Assembly (NCBI GenBank): GCA_003116975.1
Contig: BGKB01000169.1
Location: 1 to 64,000 of the forward strand
Source: Aurantiochytrium sp. KH105
Lineage: Eukaryota > Sar > Bigyra > Thraustochytrida > Thraustochytriidae
Direction of reading: 5' to 3'
Length of the DNA: 64,000 nt
Shown here: positions 51,933 to 61,349 of the stretch, in pieces
Numbering within the stretch: position 1 is the stretch's first letter
Layout of the letters: each line of letters opens with the position of its first letter
The notes under the pieces: model-generated
Told to the model about the DNA's origin: nothing
Databases searched by the model: none
The model's input: only the letters and a program-made list of their open reading frames with translations
Program-made: the position numbers and the translations under genes

Positions 51933-54900
51933 CTATAAATGACCACGTTTCTCAGATGGATCCTTGTTGCGTGCCTCTGCGACAACTAGAGCTTTCTGCA
52001 TTTGCTCGTATCGCCACTCTCGAGGAAATACTCCTGCAAAGTGAACCACAAACAGACCATCGGCATAGTGCCACGGTCTACAGTCTTCCACGGGCCGACG
52101 GCCCGACTTTCCAAAGCAAATGTTCGTGTTCAAAGCGCACGCCTCGACCAGACCTGTCTTGGCACGAACTTCCGAGACCTTGGGATACGGAGGTCTCTGA
52201 TTCCTGCGAGCGTCGTTGGTCAGATCACGCGTTCCGTATAGATACTGCATCGCACGCTGCTCATAGAGAAACGGATGGCGACCCGTGACCAGCCACGTCT
52301 GGTCCCAGCACTCCTTGAGCCACCATTGCGACCACTCCGAGTTGTGGATGATGAAAACGCCCGAGTTGATACTCGCTACGTCTTCTGCAAAGAATAGCTC
52401 GTGCGATCCGTCCAGGAGATCCTCGATGGCGATCGACATGTTCATGAAGATGGCGTCCGCATCAGACCACACCATGTAGTCATAGTCTGGCAAGTGCTTT
52501 TGTATGATTGTCAGCTTCGACCAGGGTGCCGGTCGGCTCGGATCGATCTCTGCATCTCCAATGAGCAGGTCATAGCCGTGGTGACTCGCGTACGCTTTCT
52601 TATTGGTGAGAGTAGCATTTCGAAGCTCGGGACTGAGATTCGATGCAAACGTTAGCACACAGATGCGGGGCTTGCCGTCACGAAACGTGGGCAGTGTGGC
52701 GCGTCGCGCAGCGATTGCCTCTGGAGAGATGAACTTGCATTCGCGAGCTGGCATCACAGGGTCAAACTTTGGCAGCAAATCAACAGGATTCGTTTTGCCG
52801 TTTGCTACCACGGAGGTGTCGCCGGTCTTTGGTGGTGTTTCTGCTGGTTGCTGCTTTGGGACGTGCACGATGGCGTCCTCGTTTGGCAATATCTTGGTCT
52901 TGCTCTCCTCTGGCATCGGCAAAGCCTTGTTGCGCGCCTCTGCAACAACTAGAGCTTTCTGCATTTGCTCGTATCGCCACTCTTTGGGACCTACTCCTGC
53001 AAAGTGAACCACAAACAGACCATCGGCATAGTGCCACGGTCCACAGTCCTCCACGGGCCGGCGGGCCGACTTTCCAAAGCAAATGTTCGTGTTCAAAGCG
53101 CACGCCTCGATCAGACCAGTCTTGGCACGGACTTCCGAGACCTTGGGATATGGAGGTTTCCGGTACCTGCGAGCGTCCTTGGTCAGTTCGGTGGTTCCGT
53201 ATAGATAGTGCATCGCACGCTGCTCATAGAGAAACAGGTGGCTACCTGTGACCAGCCACGTCTGGTCCCAGCACTCTTTGAGCCACCATTGCGACCACTC
53301 CGAGTTGCGGATGATGAAAACGCCCGAGTTAATACTATTCTGGTCTTCTGCAAAGAACAGCTCGTGCGATCCGTCCAGGAGATCCTCGATGGCGATCGAC
53401 ATGTTCATGAAGATGGCGTCCGCATCAGACCACACCATGTAGTCATAGTCTGGCAAGTGCTTTTGCAGGATTGTCAGCTTCGACCAGGGCGCCGGTCGGC
53501 TCGGGTCGATCTCTGCGTCTCCAATGAGCAGATCATAGCCGTGGTGACTCGCATACGCTTTCTTATTGCTGAGCGAGGTGGTACGGAGCTCGGGACTGAG
53601 ATTCGATGCAAACGTTAGCACACAGATGCGGGGCTTGCCGTCACGAAACGTGGGCAGTGTGGCGCGTCGCGCAGCGATTGCCTCTGGAGAGATGAACTTG
53701 CATTCGCGAGCTGGCATCACAGGGTCAAACTTTGGCAGCAAATCAACAGGATTCGTTTTGCCGTTTGCTACCACGGAGGTGTCGCCGGTCTTTGGTGGTG
53801 TTTCTGCTGGTTGCTGCTTTGGGACGTGCACGATGGCGTCCTCGTTTGGCAATATCTTGGTCTTGCTCTGCTCGGGCATCGGCAAAGCCTTGTTGCGCGC
53901 CTCTGCGACAACTAGAGCTTTCTGCATTTGCTCGTATCGCCACTCTCGAGGAAATACTCCTGCAAAGTGAACCACAAACAGACCATCGGCATAGTGCCAC
54001 GGTCTACAGTCTTCCACGGGCCGACGGCCCGACTTTCCAAAGCAAATGTTCGTGTTCAAAGCGCACGCCTCGATCAGACCAGTCTTGGCACGGACTTCCG
54101 AGACCTTGGGATACGGAGGTTTCCGGTACCTGCGAGCGTCGTTGGTCAGATCACGCGTTCCGTATAGATACTGCATCGCACGCTGCTCATAGAGAAACGG
54201 ATGGCGACCCGTTACCAGCCACGTCTGGTCCCAGCACTCCTTGAGCCACCATAGCGACCACTCCGAGTTGTGGATGATGAAAACGCCCGAATTGATACTT
54301 GCTACGTCTTCTGCAAAGAACAGCTCGTGCGATCCGTCCAGGAGATCCTCGATGGCGATCGACATGTTCATGAAGATGGCGTCCGCATCAGACCACACCA
54401 TGTAGTCATAGTCTGGCAAGTGCTTTTGCAGGATTGTCAGCTTCGACCAGGGCGCCGGTCGGCTCGGGTCGATCTCTGCATCTCCAATGAGCAGATCATA
54501 GCCGTGGTGACTGGCATAGGCTTTCTTATTGCTGAGCGAGGAGGTGCGAAGCTCGGGGCTGAGATTCGATGCAAACGTTAGCAGACAGATGCGGGGCGTG
54601 CCGTCACGAAACGTGGGCAGTGTGGCGCGTCGCGCGGCGATTGCCTCTGGAGAGATGAACTTGCATTCGCGAGCTGGCATCACAGGGTCAAACTTTGGCA
54701 GAGAGGCCAATTCTACATTGTCTTCTTCTTGAGATCCCGCTTCTTCCATGTTGATTCCATAGCTCGGCAAGTTATAACCAGCATTTGATAGCGAGGTGTT
54801 TCCAAAGAAGAAACTGCTGGCGTCCAAAGCTGGCACGAAAGTCGCAAGTACCCTCCAAGCGATGAATGCAAGGAGTGGTACGCTGACAACGGCAGCAAAC

Positions 54901-55028
54901 TTGTACGTCCGAGATACACTGACGCTCCTCTCCTCCTCATCGCCAACAAAGTCCTCACGCTGACGCCGTTCGTGTCGCACGTTTCCCTCAGTTTCGCCAG
55001 GCTGTGCGTTTGTCTCTTTTGCTGTCAT
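51933..55028 (-). CDS. Triple-domain GT34-like glycosyltransferase, type II membrane protein
   Basis: 1031 aa. A cytosolic basic/acidic N-terminus, one membrane anchor at about 42-68 (AAVVSVPLLAFIAWRVLATF), then three tandem copies of one glycosyltransferase domain starting at residues 113, 434 and 755 (each FDPVMPARECKF). Each carries the DxD metal/nucleotide-sugar site in MVWSDADAIFMN, followed by NSGVFII(H/R)NSEWS and LYEQRAM. That order fits the GT34 (Gma12/Mnn10, alpha-galactosyl/mannosyl-type) family, so a Golgi lumen enzyme is likely. Copies are 321 residues apart with a Lys/Pro-rich linker between 1-2 and 2-3. DNA identity between copies is extremely high, which points to recent duplication or conversion. 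Donor and acceptor sugars are unknown. A single-domain relative is next door. Confidence 0.9.
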   Translation of the reverse strand: MTAKETNAQPGETEGNVRHERRQREDFVGDEEERSVSVSRTYKFAAVVSVPLLAFIAWRVLATFVPALDASSFFFGNTSLSNAGYNLPSYGINMEEAGSQEEDNVELASLPKFDPVMPARECKFISPEAIAARRATLPTFRDGTPRICLLTFASNLSPELRTSSLSNKKAYASHHGYDLLIGDAEIDPSRPAPWSKLTILQKHLPDYDYMVWSDADAIFMNMSIAIEDLLDGSHELFFAEDVASINSGVFIIHNSEWSLWWLKECWDQTWLVTGRHPFLYEQRAMQYLYGTRDLTNDARRYRKPPYPKVSEVRAKTGLIEACALNTNICFGKSGRRPVEDCRPWHYADGLFVVHFAGVFPREWRYEQMQKALVVAEARNKALPMPEQSKTKILPNEDAIVHVPKQQPAETPPKTGDTSVVANGKTNPVDLLPKFDPVMPARECKFISPEAIAARRATLPTFRDGKPRICVLTFASNLSPELRTTSLSNKKAYASHHGYDLLIGDAEIDPSRPAPWSKLTILQKHLPDYDYMVWSDADAIFMNMSIAIEDLLDGSHELFFAEDQNSINSGVFIIRNSEWSQWWLKECWDQTWLVTGSHLFLYEQRAMHYLYGTTELTKDARRYRKPPYPKVSEVRAKTGLIEACALNTNICFGKSARRPVEDCGPWHYADGLFVVHFAGVGPKEWRYEQMQKALVVAEARNKALPMPEESKTKILPNEDAIVHVPKQQPAETPPKTGDTSVVANGKTNPVDLLPKFDPVMPARECKFISPEAIAARRATLPTFRDGKPRICVLTFASNLSPELRNATLTNKKAYASHHGYDLLIGDAEIDPSRPAPWSKLTIIQKHLPDYDYMVWSDADAIFMNMSIAIEDLLDGSHELFFAEDVASINSGVFIIHNSEWSQWWLKECWDQTWLVTGRHPFLYEQRAMQYLYGTRDLTNDARRNQRPPYPKVSEVRAKTGLVEACALNTNICFGKSGRRPVEDCRPWHYADGLFVVHFAGVFPREWRYEQMQKALVVAEARNKDPSEKRGHL
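51936..52766 (-). repeat. Tandem gene-internal repeat, unit 3 (C-terminal copy)
   Basis: Third copy of the 963-bp unit encoding a GT34-like domain. It lacks the linker found after copies 1 and 2 because the protein ends here. Confidence 0.9.
52767..53729 (-). repeat. Tandem gene-internal repeat, unit 2 (963 bp)
   Basis: Middle copy, exactly 963 bp (321 codons) from the equivalent points in copies 1 and 3. It differs from both at several clustered sites, e.g. EDQNSINS and GSHLFLYEQ where 1 and 3 have EDVASINS and GRHPFLYEQ. Confidence 0.9.
53730..54692 (-). repeat. Tandem gene-internal repeat, unit 1 (963 bp)
   Basis: First (N-terminal) copy of the GT34-like domain plus linker. Its linker is almost identical to that of unit 2. 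Confidence 0.9.
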
Positions 55029-55526
55029 TCTTCTCTACACACCGATGGCTGCGGCTACACGCGCCGTTCTTTGCCGCGCAACCAAGGCCGCGGCGGCAAG
55101 CCTGCTCCCTGGCCGCGCCGCAGGAAACGCGCGCCCGCCCGTCCGCCCGCCCAATCCGCGTTGCCTGTCTTCGTTCTGCTTGCACTTGCGACTTCAATTC
55201 GGCAACTGTCGCTCGATCAGGGGCTCGGCTCGAATCGGGGGCCTTCGTGGTGTGCGCGTCATTGCGCGCTGCACCCAGCGAGGTTCAAAAGGCACCCGCA
55301 CGAAGAGCGAACGTCTTCGAAGGGGGCGACAAGGCTTTGGCATCGTCATTCACCGCTGTCGCGGCTCGACGTGGGAAAGTTGAAGTGTTCATGATTATTG
55401 CATGCGTGGCTGGCATGATTACGTGTTTCCCGCAAAAACTTGGGACATTTGGGCCAGCATGATCTTTCGAGACTGCGAAAAATAGACTGAAATAGACAAC
55501 AAGCTCGTAGTTCATTAACAACATAA
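55029..55526. other. Spacer between tandem glycosyltransferase genes
   Basis: About 0.5 kb on the left of the single-domain gene's stop. It must contain the promoter of the triple-domain gene. No gene is seen. Confidence 0.45.
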
Positions 55527-56801
55527 TTATGGCGCAATTTGATTACGCAGCTCCGCAATTCTCACTGCCTCGAGCATTTGGACACTGCGCCAAGTATGTA
55601 TTTTGCCAGCAAAGTGCACCAAAAGGAACCCGTCCGAATATTCCCAAGGGTGACATTCCGGGTATCGCTCGTATTCGTCGTAGCACGTGTTGGTATTCAG
55701 CGCGCATGGCTCTACAATCTTCGTCTTGGCCCGAACTTCCTTCCAGGCCGGGTATCTTGGTCTGCCGTACTTTAATGCATTCGCAGTCAATGCTTCAGAG
55801 TTATAGAGGTACTGAATCGCGCGCTGCTCAAATTGAAACGGGTGATGACCATCGACCAGCCAGGTCTGGTTCCAGCATTCGGACAGCCACCATTGGGACC
55901 ATTCTGAACTGTGGACAATGAATACGCCCGAATTGATACCGGCAGCGTCAGCTGAAAAGAAGAGTTCATGCTCGCTGTCCACCAAATCTTCAATGGCGAT
56001 CGACATATTCATGAAAATGGCGTCCACGTCAGACCACATAATATAGTCGTATTCTGGCAGATACTTTCTCATAATTGACAGCTTCGACCACGCCGGTTGA
56101 CGGGTTGGATCAATTTCGCTGTCCCCGATAATTACATCGTATCCATGGCGACTCGCATACGCTTCCTTGTTGGCCAATGACGCATTTCGGGCGCGTGGAT
56201 CAATATTTAATGCAAAGGTCAGGAGCCCAACACGGGCTTTTGCACCACTCTTATACGACTGCGACGCCCGCCGCGCTGCAACAGCGTCCGCAGCGAGGTA
56301 CTCACATTCCCTCGAGGGTGCAAGTGGATCGAACATCGGAGGTTCTTCGAGCGAACTCGTCTCTTGCTGAGAAGCACTAGCTTGACCCCTGTATTTATGT
56401 TTCCTCCTGTGACCCACTAGCCTCTTCGAGGAACCAGGTTTGTTGTCGGACTCGTTGCTCCCTGAGAAAAGGTCCTTTTCTGATGAATCTGCTGACGATG
56501 TAGTAACCGAGTTCAAGTCATGATTTCCGTCGGGAACGACAACGTCGCCAAAGGCGCCGTTTCCGAAATCGGCGCTTGGGGCGGTCACGAGGGAGCTATT
56601 TATTTGCCATCCAATAAAGACAATGAGCGGTAGCCCCAAAATTGCGAGTGCGCGAATTAGCCCGGGGCCTGTTGTTGCTCGCTTTCGGTCCCCGCTGCTT
56701 TCCTCCGGGGCCAGCACGTCTTGTATCCGCTCGCTACCTCGCCTCGGCCGCGAGTGGGTTGACCCCGCGACTTGCGCACGCTCAACGTCCATGGCCGTCA
56801 T
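55527..56801 (-). CDS. Single-domain GT34-like glycosyltransferase, type II membrane protein
   Basis: 424 aa if started at the ATG at 56801; the next ATG (56792, good context gccATGg) is equally plausible. The frame is open upstream to 56993, but that part is Arg-rich without features. The N-terminus is basic and acidic, then a membrane anchor (LIRALAILGLPLIVFIGW), a Ser/Asp-rich stem, and one catalytic domain. The domain has FDPLAPSRECEY, GYDVIIGDSEIDP, the DxD site in MWSDVDAIFMN, NSGVFIVHSSEWSQWW and LVHFAGK. These align with every copy of the triple-domain neighbour, so the two genes are tandem paralogues on the same strand. This one is more diverged, so it may represent the ancestral one-domain form. 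Golgi location and a role in glycan or glycoprotein synthesis are inferred. Confidence 0.9.
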   Translation of the reverse strand: MTAMDVERAQVAGSTHSRPRRGSERIQDVLAPEESSGDRKRATTGPGLIRALAILGLPLIVFIGWQINSSLVTAPSADFGNGAFGDVVVPDGNHDLNSVTTSSADSSEKDLFSGSNESDNKPGSSKRLVGHRRKHKYRGQASASQQETSSLEEPPMFDPLAPSRECEYLAADAVAARRASQSYKSGAKARVGLLTFALNIDPRARNASLANKEAYASRHGYDVIIGDSEIDPTRQPAWSKLSIMRKYLPEYDYIMWSDVDAIFMNMSIAIEDLVDSEHELFFSADAAGINSGVFIVHSSEWSQWWLSECWNQTWLVDGHHPFQFEQRAIQYLYNSEALTANALKYGRPRYPAWKEVRAKTKIVEPCALNTNTCYDEYERYPECHPWEYSDGFLLVHFAGKIHTWRSVQMLEAVRIAELRNQIAP

Positions 56802-58215
56802 GGCGTCGCTTTTCGATCGCTCAAGCGAACGTCGCCGCGGTGGGCGCTCTTTGCCCCACAAGTGCCGCAACGCAACGCCAGACCTCTCCCCTCGCGCAGC
56901 TCCGGCCCTGGCCTCGCCCTGTTCACCTCCCGTGCGCACGCGCGAGGGCGCGCGAGGCTCGGCCGCGGCAATAAGTAAGTGCCTACGTGGCACGTGCGTT
57001 AGAGATTTGGTGTATAGGCCCCTTCTATGTGTGCATCATTTATTCATTGCGCATGTTTCTTTCATTCATTTTCATTCACTGTCAGTCCATAGGCCTACCT
57101 CTTATTCTCCAGGACGACGCGTGGCTCGACCGCGAGCGAGGGATTATCCACGAGCATCCGGAGGGTCTGCGCTGGACGTGGGTTCTAGGTGTGCGGGTCG
57201 AGGCTGCGTGAGACAAGAATGAGCGGGAGCGCAGCTCGAGCTGCTCGTTGAGGAGGGTTCAATTACTTACCTGCTTGCTCACAGGACGCATAAGGCACGG
57301 AGACTTGTCGCTGAGACGATGAGTGTGGCGCTAATCGCAGCAGAACAAAAAGACTGACACGGACGCCAAATCTGCAAGGAAAGTCGTGCCGCGGTGTGCC
57401 AGCATTTGAGGTTACACGTAGAGTGCAAGGAAATATCCGAGACTTGAAGCATGGGGGGTCTATAATGATCATACTGACCGTGCAAGTAATTTTTTCGGCA
57501 TAGCTGAATTCTGAGCAGGGGCAGACTGGCAATCTAAGGTCGAACGAGACTGGGGTAGGTTGCGACCTGTCAAAGCTATGCGTGGAAGTAAGCGGCAAGC
57601 GTGTTGTCAAGATTATTCGCCGATTTCTTTGAGCTATAGATTGAGCGGTGAACGACACAGATCCGCCAAGCCAAAAGTAAATGCAGAAAGTCTCGTGGGG
57701 CTGGTTCGATAAATGTAGGCCTCAAATCTGTGCTCAGTAAGTCGGCAAAAAAGGAAGAGAAGTTCGGGGAAATGAATATATTTTCGTAGCGAGCGCGTGC
57801 ATAAATTTTAGGTGATATTCCTGGGGTAATGATTAATGCCGTGGGTTGAAAACAAAGAAGTCAAAGATGCTTCAATGTTTTTCGATAGTGCCTCTAAAGG
57901 TTTCGCAAGCAGCTTTCATTTCATTTCACGCTCTTCGTGGAACGAAACTCTTGCTCATCTTGGCATCACATCTTTGGTTCTTGAAAACAATGCTGTTGCC
58001 ACGACGCGATCGATCGCTTGCGGAGAAAGGAGTCTTTCGGCTCAAGAGCCGACCGCAAGGGGTGCTGTCAGGGAATATATGGGCCACAGACTAGACAGAG
58101 GTTGACAAGTTGATATGAGTCGCCTTTTTGTAGTCTGACAGGTGCAAGCGATGCAATAAATTGTCGACTCACTGTCAGGAGGCCACTTCGTTTGTCGTCC
58201 TCTCCCCCTCTCTTC

Positions 58216-58267
<52 letters not shown>

Positions 58268-58405
58268 TGCATCATACAGCGACTCTTAATCATTTCTGAA
58301 CTTGCGTTGCGCTCAACCGACATTTTCCTCTTCTTAGTTTCGATTTCGGGAGGCAAAACGAGGAACTCGCGAGCCCAAAAACCCTTGCTTGCGTACGCGA
58401 CGACC
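56802..58405. other. Divergent promoter region, GT34-like and DRE-TIM genes
   Basis: About 1.6 kb, moderate to low GC on the right. It holds two TCACTGTCA nonamers (57076-57084 and 58169-58177) and a long CT-dinucleotide tract (separate entry). Open frames are short and featureless. Confidence 0.45.
58207..58265. repeat. TC dinucleotide microsatellite
   Basis: About 59 bp of nearly pure TC, interrupted by CCC and TGT. It ends 141 bp before the start codon at 58406 and may be a promoter pyrimidine tract. Confidence 0.92.
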
Positions 58406-60341
58406 ATGGGTAGCGGGCTGACGAAGCCAGCCGGTGAGGCAGGGGCACTCGCACGGCTGCAAGAGATCAGAAGTGAGAACCTGCAATCAGGCGACATCGA
58501 CAATGACCAGAACAAGGATGCCGAAACTCTACGCGCAGAACTCTGTGAGATCAAAACAGCCCTTTGCAAAGTAAACCTCGAGGACCTTATCAAGGAGGCA
58601 AGGCTCGCCGATGCCAAGGCAAAGCTCGAGCGCCTGAGGACTATCGACCCCTTTGTCCTTGACAACTCCATGCGCGAGACGACAGTTGCACAGGTCAAAG
58701 GCCACTCACTTCAAGATAAGCTGGAGATTCTGCAGCATGTTCGCAAAACTGGCCTCGAACACATTATCGTAGGCGCACTCGGTCGCCTCAAACGAGTCGA
58801 CAATGAACTTCTCGAGTACTTTCAAGATCAAAATGAGGATCGCAGCAAATTCTATCTTTTCACTGAGCTTTTTGAAAAGGTTGACCCGGATACAAGATTG
58901 CCAAATGCCACGCTTCCAGCGTCACTGCAAATTGCAAAGGACTGCGGCATTCCCAATGTCATTGTAGAGATCGATCTTTCGCATCCGGACATTGACTGGG
59001 ACGCCGCACTGCCTCGCGAGTCAGATCCACCCTACTTTGCCCTCCTCGCGGACCGAGTTGCCTGGATCCGTGCTCATCTTTGTGCTGATGCAAGAATTTT
59101 CTTCAACTTTCGCGATTGGCTCGTCACATGGCACAACCACCCAACGCGTGTCGAGCGCGTCGCAAGCTTTTTTGCCAATGCCGCACCCGAGGAACGTATC
59201 ATGGGCTTTTGCGTCGAAGATCCATCCGGCGCCTTTCTCCCCTTTCAGTACGCAGATCCTGTGCAAAGGCTACGCGAAGCCATGGATCAGCACGATTGGG
59301 CGGACGGCCATATTCTCGTCCATATACATAAAAATTATGGGCTTGCCGAAGCTTCGGCACTTGAAGTCCTCGCGCTCGGCGCGACCGGCGTGTGGTGTGG
59401 CATCCCTGACGAGGGTGCCGCTGTAGGCCACGCCTGCTCGTGTGTTCTTCTTACAAATCTTGCACGACTTGGTAACACGCGCGTGCTCGAGCGCTACAAC
59501 TTTCCAGCACTCCGCGAAGCCGCCATCGAAATCACGCGGCTAATCACCGACGAGCCTCCGCATCCACGAACTGAAGTCTATGGTGCGCGGGCACTTGACG
59601 TCATCTTTGAGGGCATCAACACAGCCAACGACCCGTTAGCAAAGAATTTCGATGTCAATACCCTTTTCCAAGTTCCGGTTCAGACGCGGATCAGCACCAT
59701 GGCCACGGCCTCCATGATGGCGGATCGCCTTGCCGAAGTGTTTGGCCCCGAGGCGCGCCAGACAGCCTCTGTAGCTGTCTGCGAGCAAATGGTGGTAAGT
59801 TTACGATACATTCCGCTTTGTCTCGACGCCAGGCGCATACTCACAATGTTTGGAATCTTATCTTTTCACACAGGAAACTCTACACGATGACTTGCGCCAA
59901 GGCCGAGAGGAAGAGTACCAATCGACTGTGGGCATCTTTTCTCTCTTTGAACGGAGTGGTGGCGTCCCGACAGAGGCCATGATCAGCGTAATCGACCACG
60001 ATGCGTCTCTCGATAAACATCCAGTACTTGTGGCGCTCAGAGCTTATTTTGATGTTTGGGACTACAAGGACCATGCCAAGGACGACTGCATTTCGTTTGA
60101 CAACTTTTATGACGCATTCATGGCGCGATTTCTCACATGTTACTCTTGCGAAAAGGCCCGAAAGCTGTTTGCGGCCGCTGATCTCAGCCACGACGGCGCC
60201 ATACAGTGGCGTGAAATTGCTTTGCGCGCAAAATGGGCTCTTACTGAGTACCCCAAGCTAGTCACCAATGTCCAGGATCTCATTGGCGTCATCATGGAGC
60301 AATACTTTCTGCCTGAAATGCTACGGACTTGTCAAACGTAA
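58406..60341 (+). CDS. DRE-TIM metallolyase-like protein fused to EF-hands, myristoylation signal
   Basis: Two exons, 58406-59794 and 59874-60341, joined in phase 0, give 618 aa. The ATG at 58406 (context accATGg) starts MGSGLTKP, a good N-myristoylation signal; an upstream in-frame ATG at 58307 would hide it. Residues ~75-450 look like the TIM barrel of the HMG-CoA lyase/isopropylmalate synthase superfamily. The first strand is VLDNSMRETT, where Arg90 is kept and the usual metal-binding Asp is Glu91. ILVHIHKNYGLAEASALEV holds the H-x-H metal pair (306, 308), and ALGATGVWCGIPDEGAAVGH is the following loop. A C-terminal EF-hand has a full loop DLSHDGAIQWRE (566-577); the one before it (near YFDVWDYKDHA) is degenerate. 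A calcium-responsive, membrane-tethered lyase-like protein is inferred; the reaction is unknown. Confidence 0.85.
59795..59873 (+). other. Spliceosomal intron, 79 nt
   Basis: Donor GTAAGT at 59795, acceptor CACACAG ending 59873. Splicing joins two frames in phase 0: the first frame otherwise runs into unrelated residues, while the second begins mid-protein with an EF-hand region. This is the only intron I can place with confidence. Confidence 0.85.
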
Positions 60342-61349
60342 GGTAAACAAAGGAAAACACTTTCCTGACCCTGCCTACATTCGCTGCAGACCCGTAAAAA
60401 CGAACGAATGAACGATTGTACGTACGAATACCTATTTGGCGTACGTAGATAGAAGTGTCTTTGTGGTTTGTCGAAAGCAACCTTACAGCACCAAGCGCCG
60501 TCAGCCGCGCATCGAGCAACCTACTTTTGCTCAAAGCCCATATGCAGGGGCCACTCGAGTCCTTGCTAGAATAAAGGGGCCTGCACCTGCCATTCGAAAG
60601 TAGGAGAGCGTGAGGATCATGAGTTCCAAAAATCGTGGTCCCCTATCGCAAACATAGTCCAGCATGCTCGCTGCACTGTCTTCAGCCAAGTCAATCAACA
60701 AAATTCTCTCTACTCCAAGTATGCCTGCATCGCCTTGACCTCGTGGTCGGTCGCCTCTGCGCTACGCGCTCCACGAGTTTTCTCTTTCCTCCACGGGACC
60801 AATACGCGCCAAAGTTCAGGCTTGTGGCTCTGCTCGAGCTCCTGGGTCGGCCTCCTCGAGAGCCCAGCCCAAAGGGTCCAAAGGGCATAGGCCTCGTAGT
60901 ATCCCATGCGGTAGCACTGAAGAGCGGACTTGTCGCCCGCTTCAGCCGGTCAGAATCAGAAAAGCTTGGCTTGGGTCCGACATTCGACATTGGCGCCGCC
61001 GTCGTTGCGCCGTCGCCGCCGTCAGACCGAGGGGGCTTGCTGGAGGCAACGCGCTCGCGAGCGACCTCGGAGCAAGGAGGCTGAGCGCCCGACCGGTCGA
61101 CGTCGCGCGATCGCGGACCACGCGGGGTCGCAGAGGGTCCTGGCAAACCTGAATCTCCGGGCGCAGCGCAAGCACGGCCGGACCGGGAGGCATTCAGGCC
61201 ACACCTCTGAGTCGACTATAGAGCGAGCGCAGACTTTCGACTCGAGGCTTTCGCTTTAAGACAACATCTCCGTCCGCGAGAGACAAGACTTTTGTTTTGA
61301 GACAAGAATTCCGTCTCGGAAACCACTTTTTCCGTCGAAAACAGAGAAA
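60342..61349. other. Spacer upstream of the thioesterase-like gene
   Basis: About 1 kb. The left 300 bp are AT-richer, with ACGT palindromes near 60418-60446. The right part is GC-rich. A short minus-strand frame with coding-like codons lies here (next entry). Otherwise nothing is seen. Confidence 0.45.
60710..60907 (-). CDS. Possible small protein or terminal exon
   Basis: 65 codons, starting MGYYEAYALWTLWAGLSRR and ending MQAYLE. Amino-acid composition is balanced (Trp, Tyr, Glu, His), unlike the Arg/Ser-rich shadows in the other frames, and most third bases are G or C. The frame stays open and protein-like for 14 codons upstream of its ATG, so it could be the last exon of a spliced minus-strand gene. 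No family is recognised and no first exon was identified. Confidence 0.3.
   Translation of the reverse strand: MGYYEAYALWTLWAGLSRRPTQELEQSHKPELWRVLVPWRKEKTRGARSAEATDHEVKAMQAYLE

Noticed and set aside
51936-54692. Mobile-element origin for the three 963-bp repeats
   Set aside because: The repeats are entirely coding, in frame and in tandem, with no terminal inverted repeats or target-site duplications. Domain duplication explains them.
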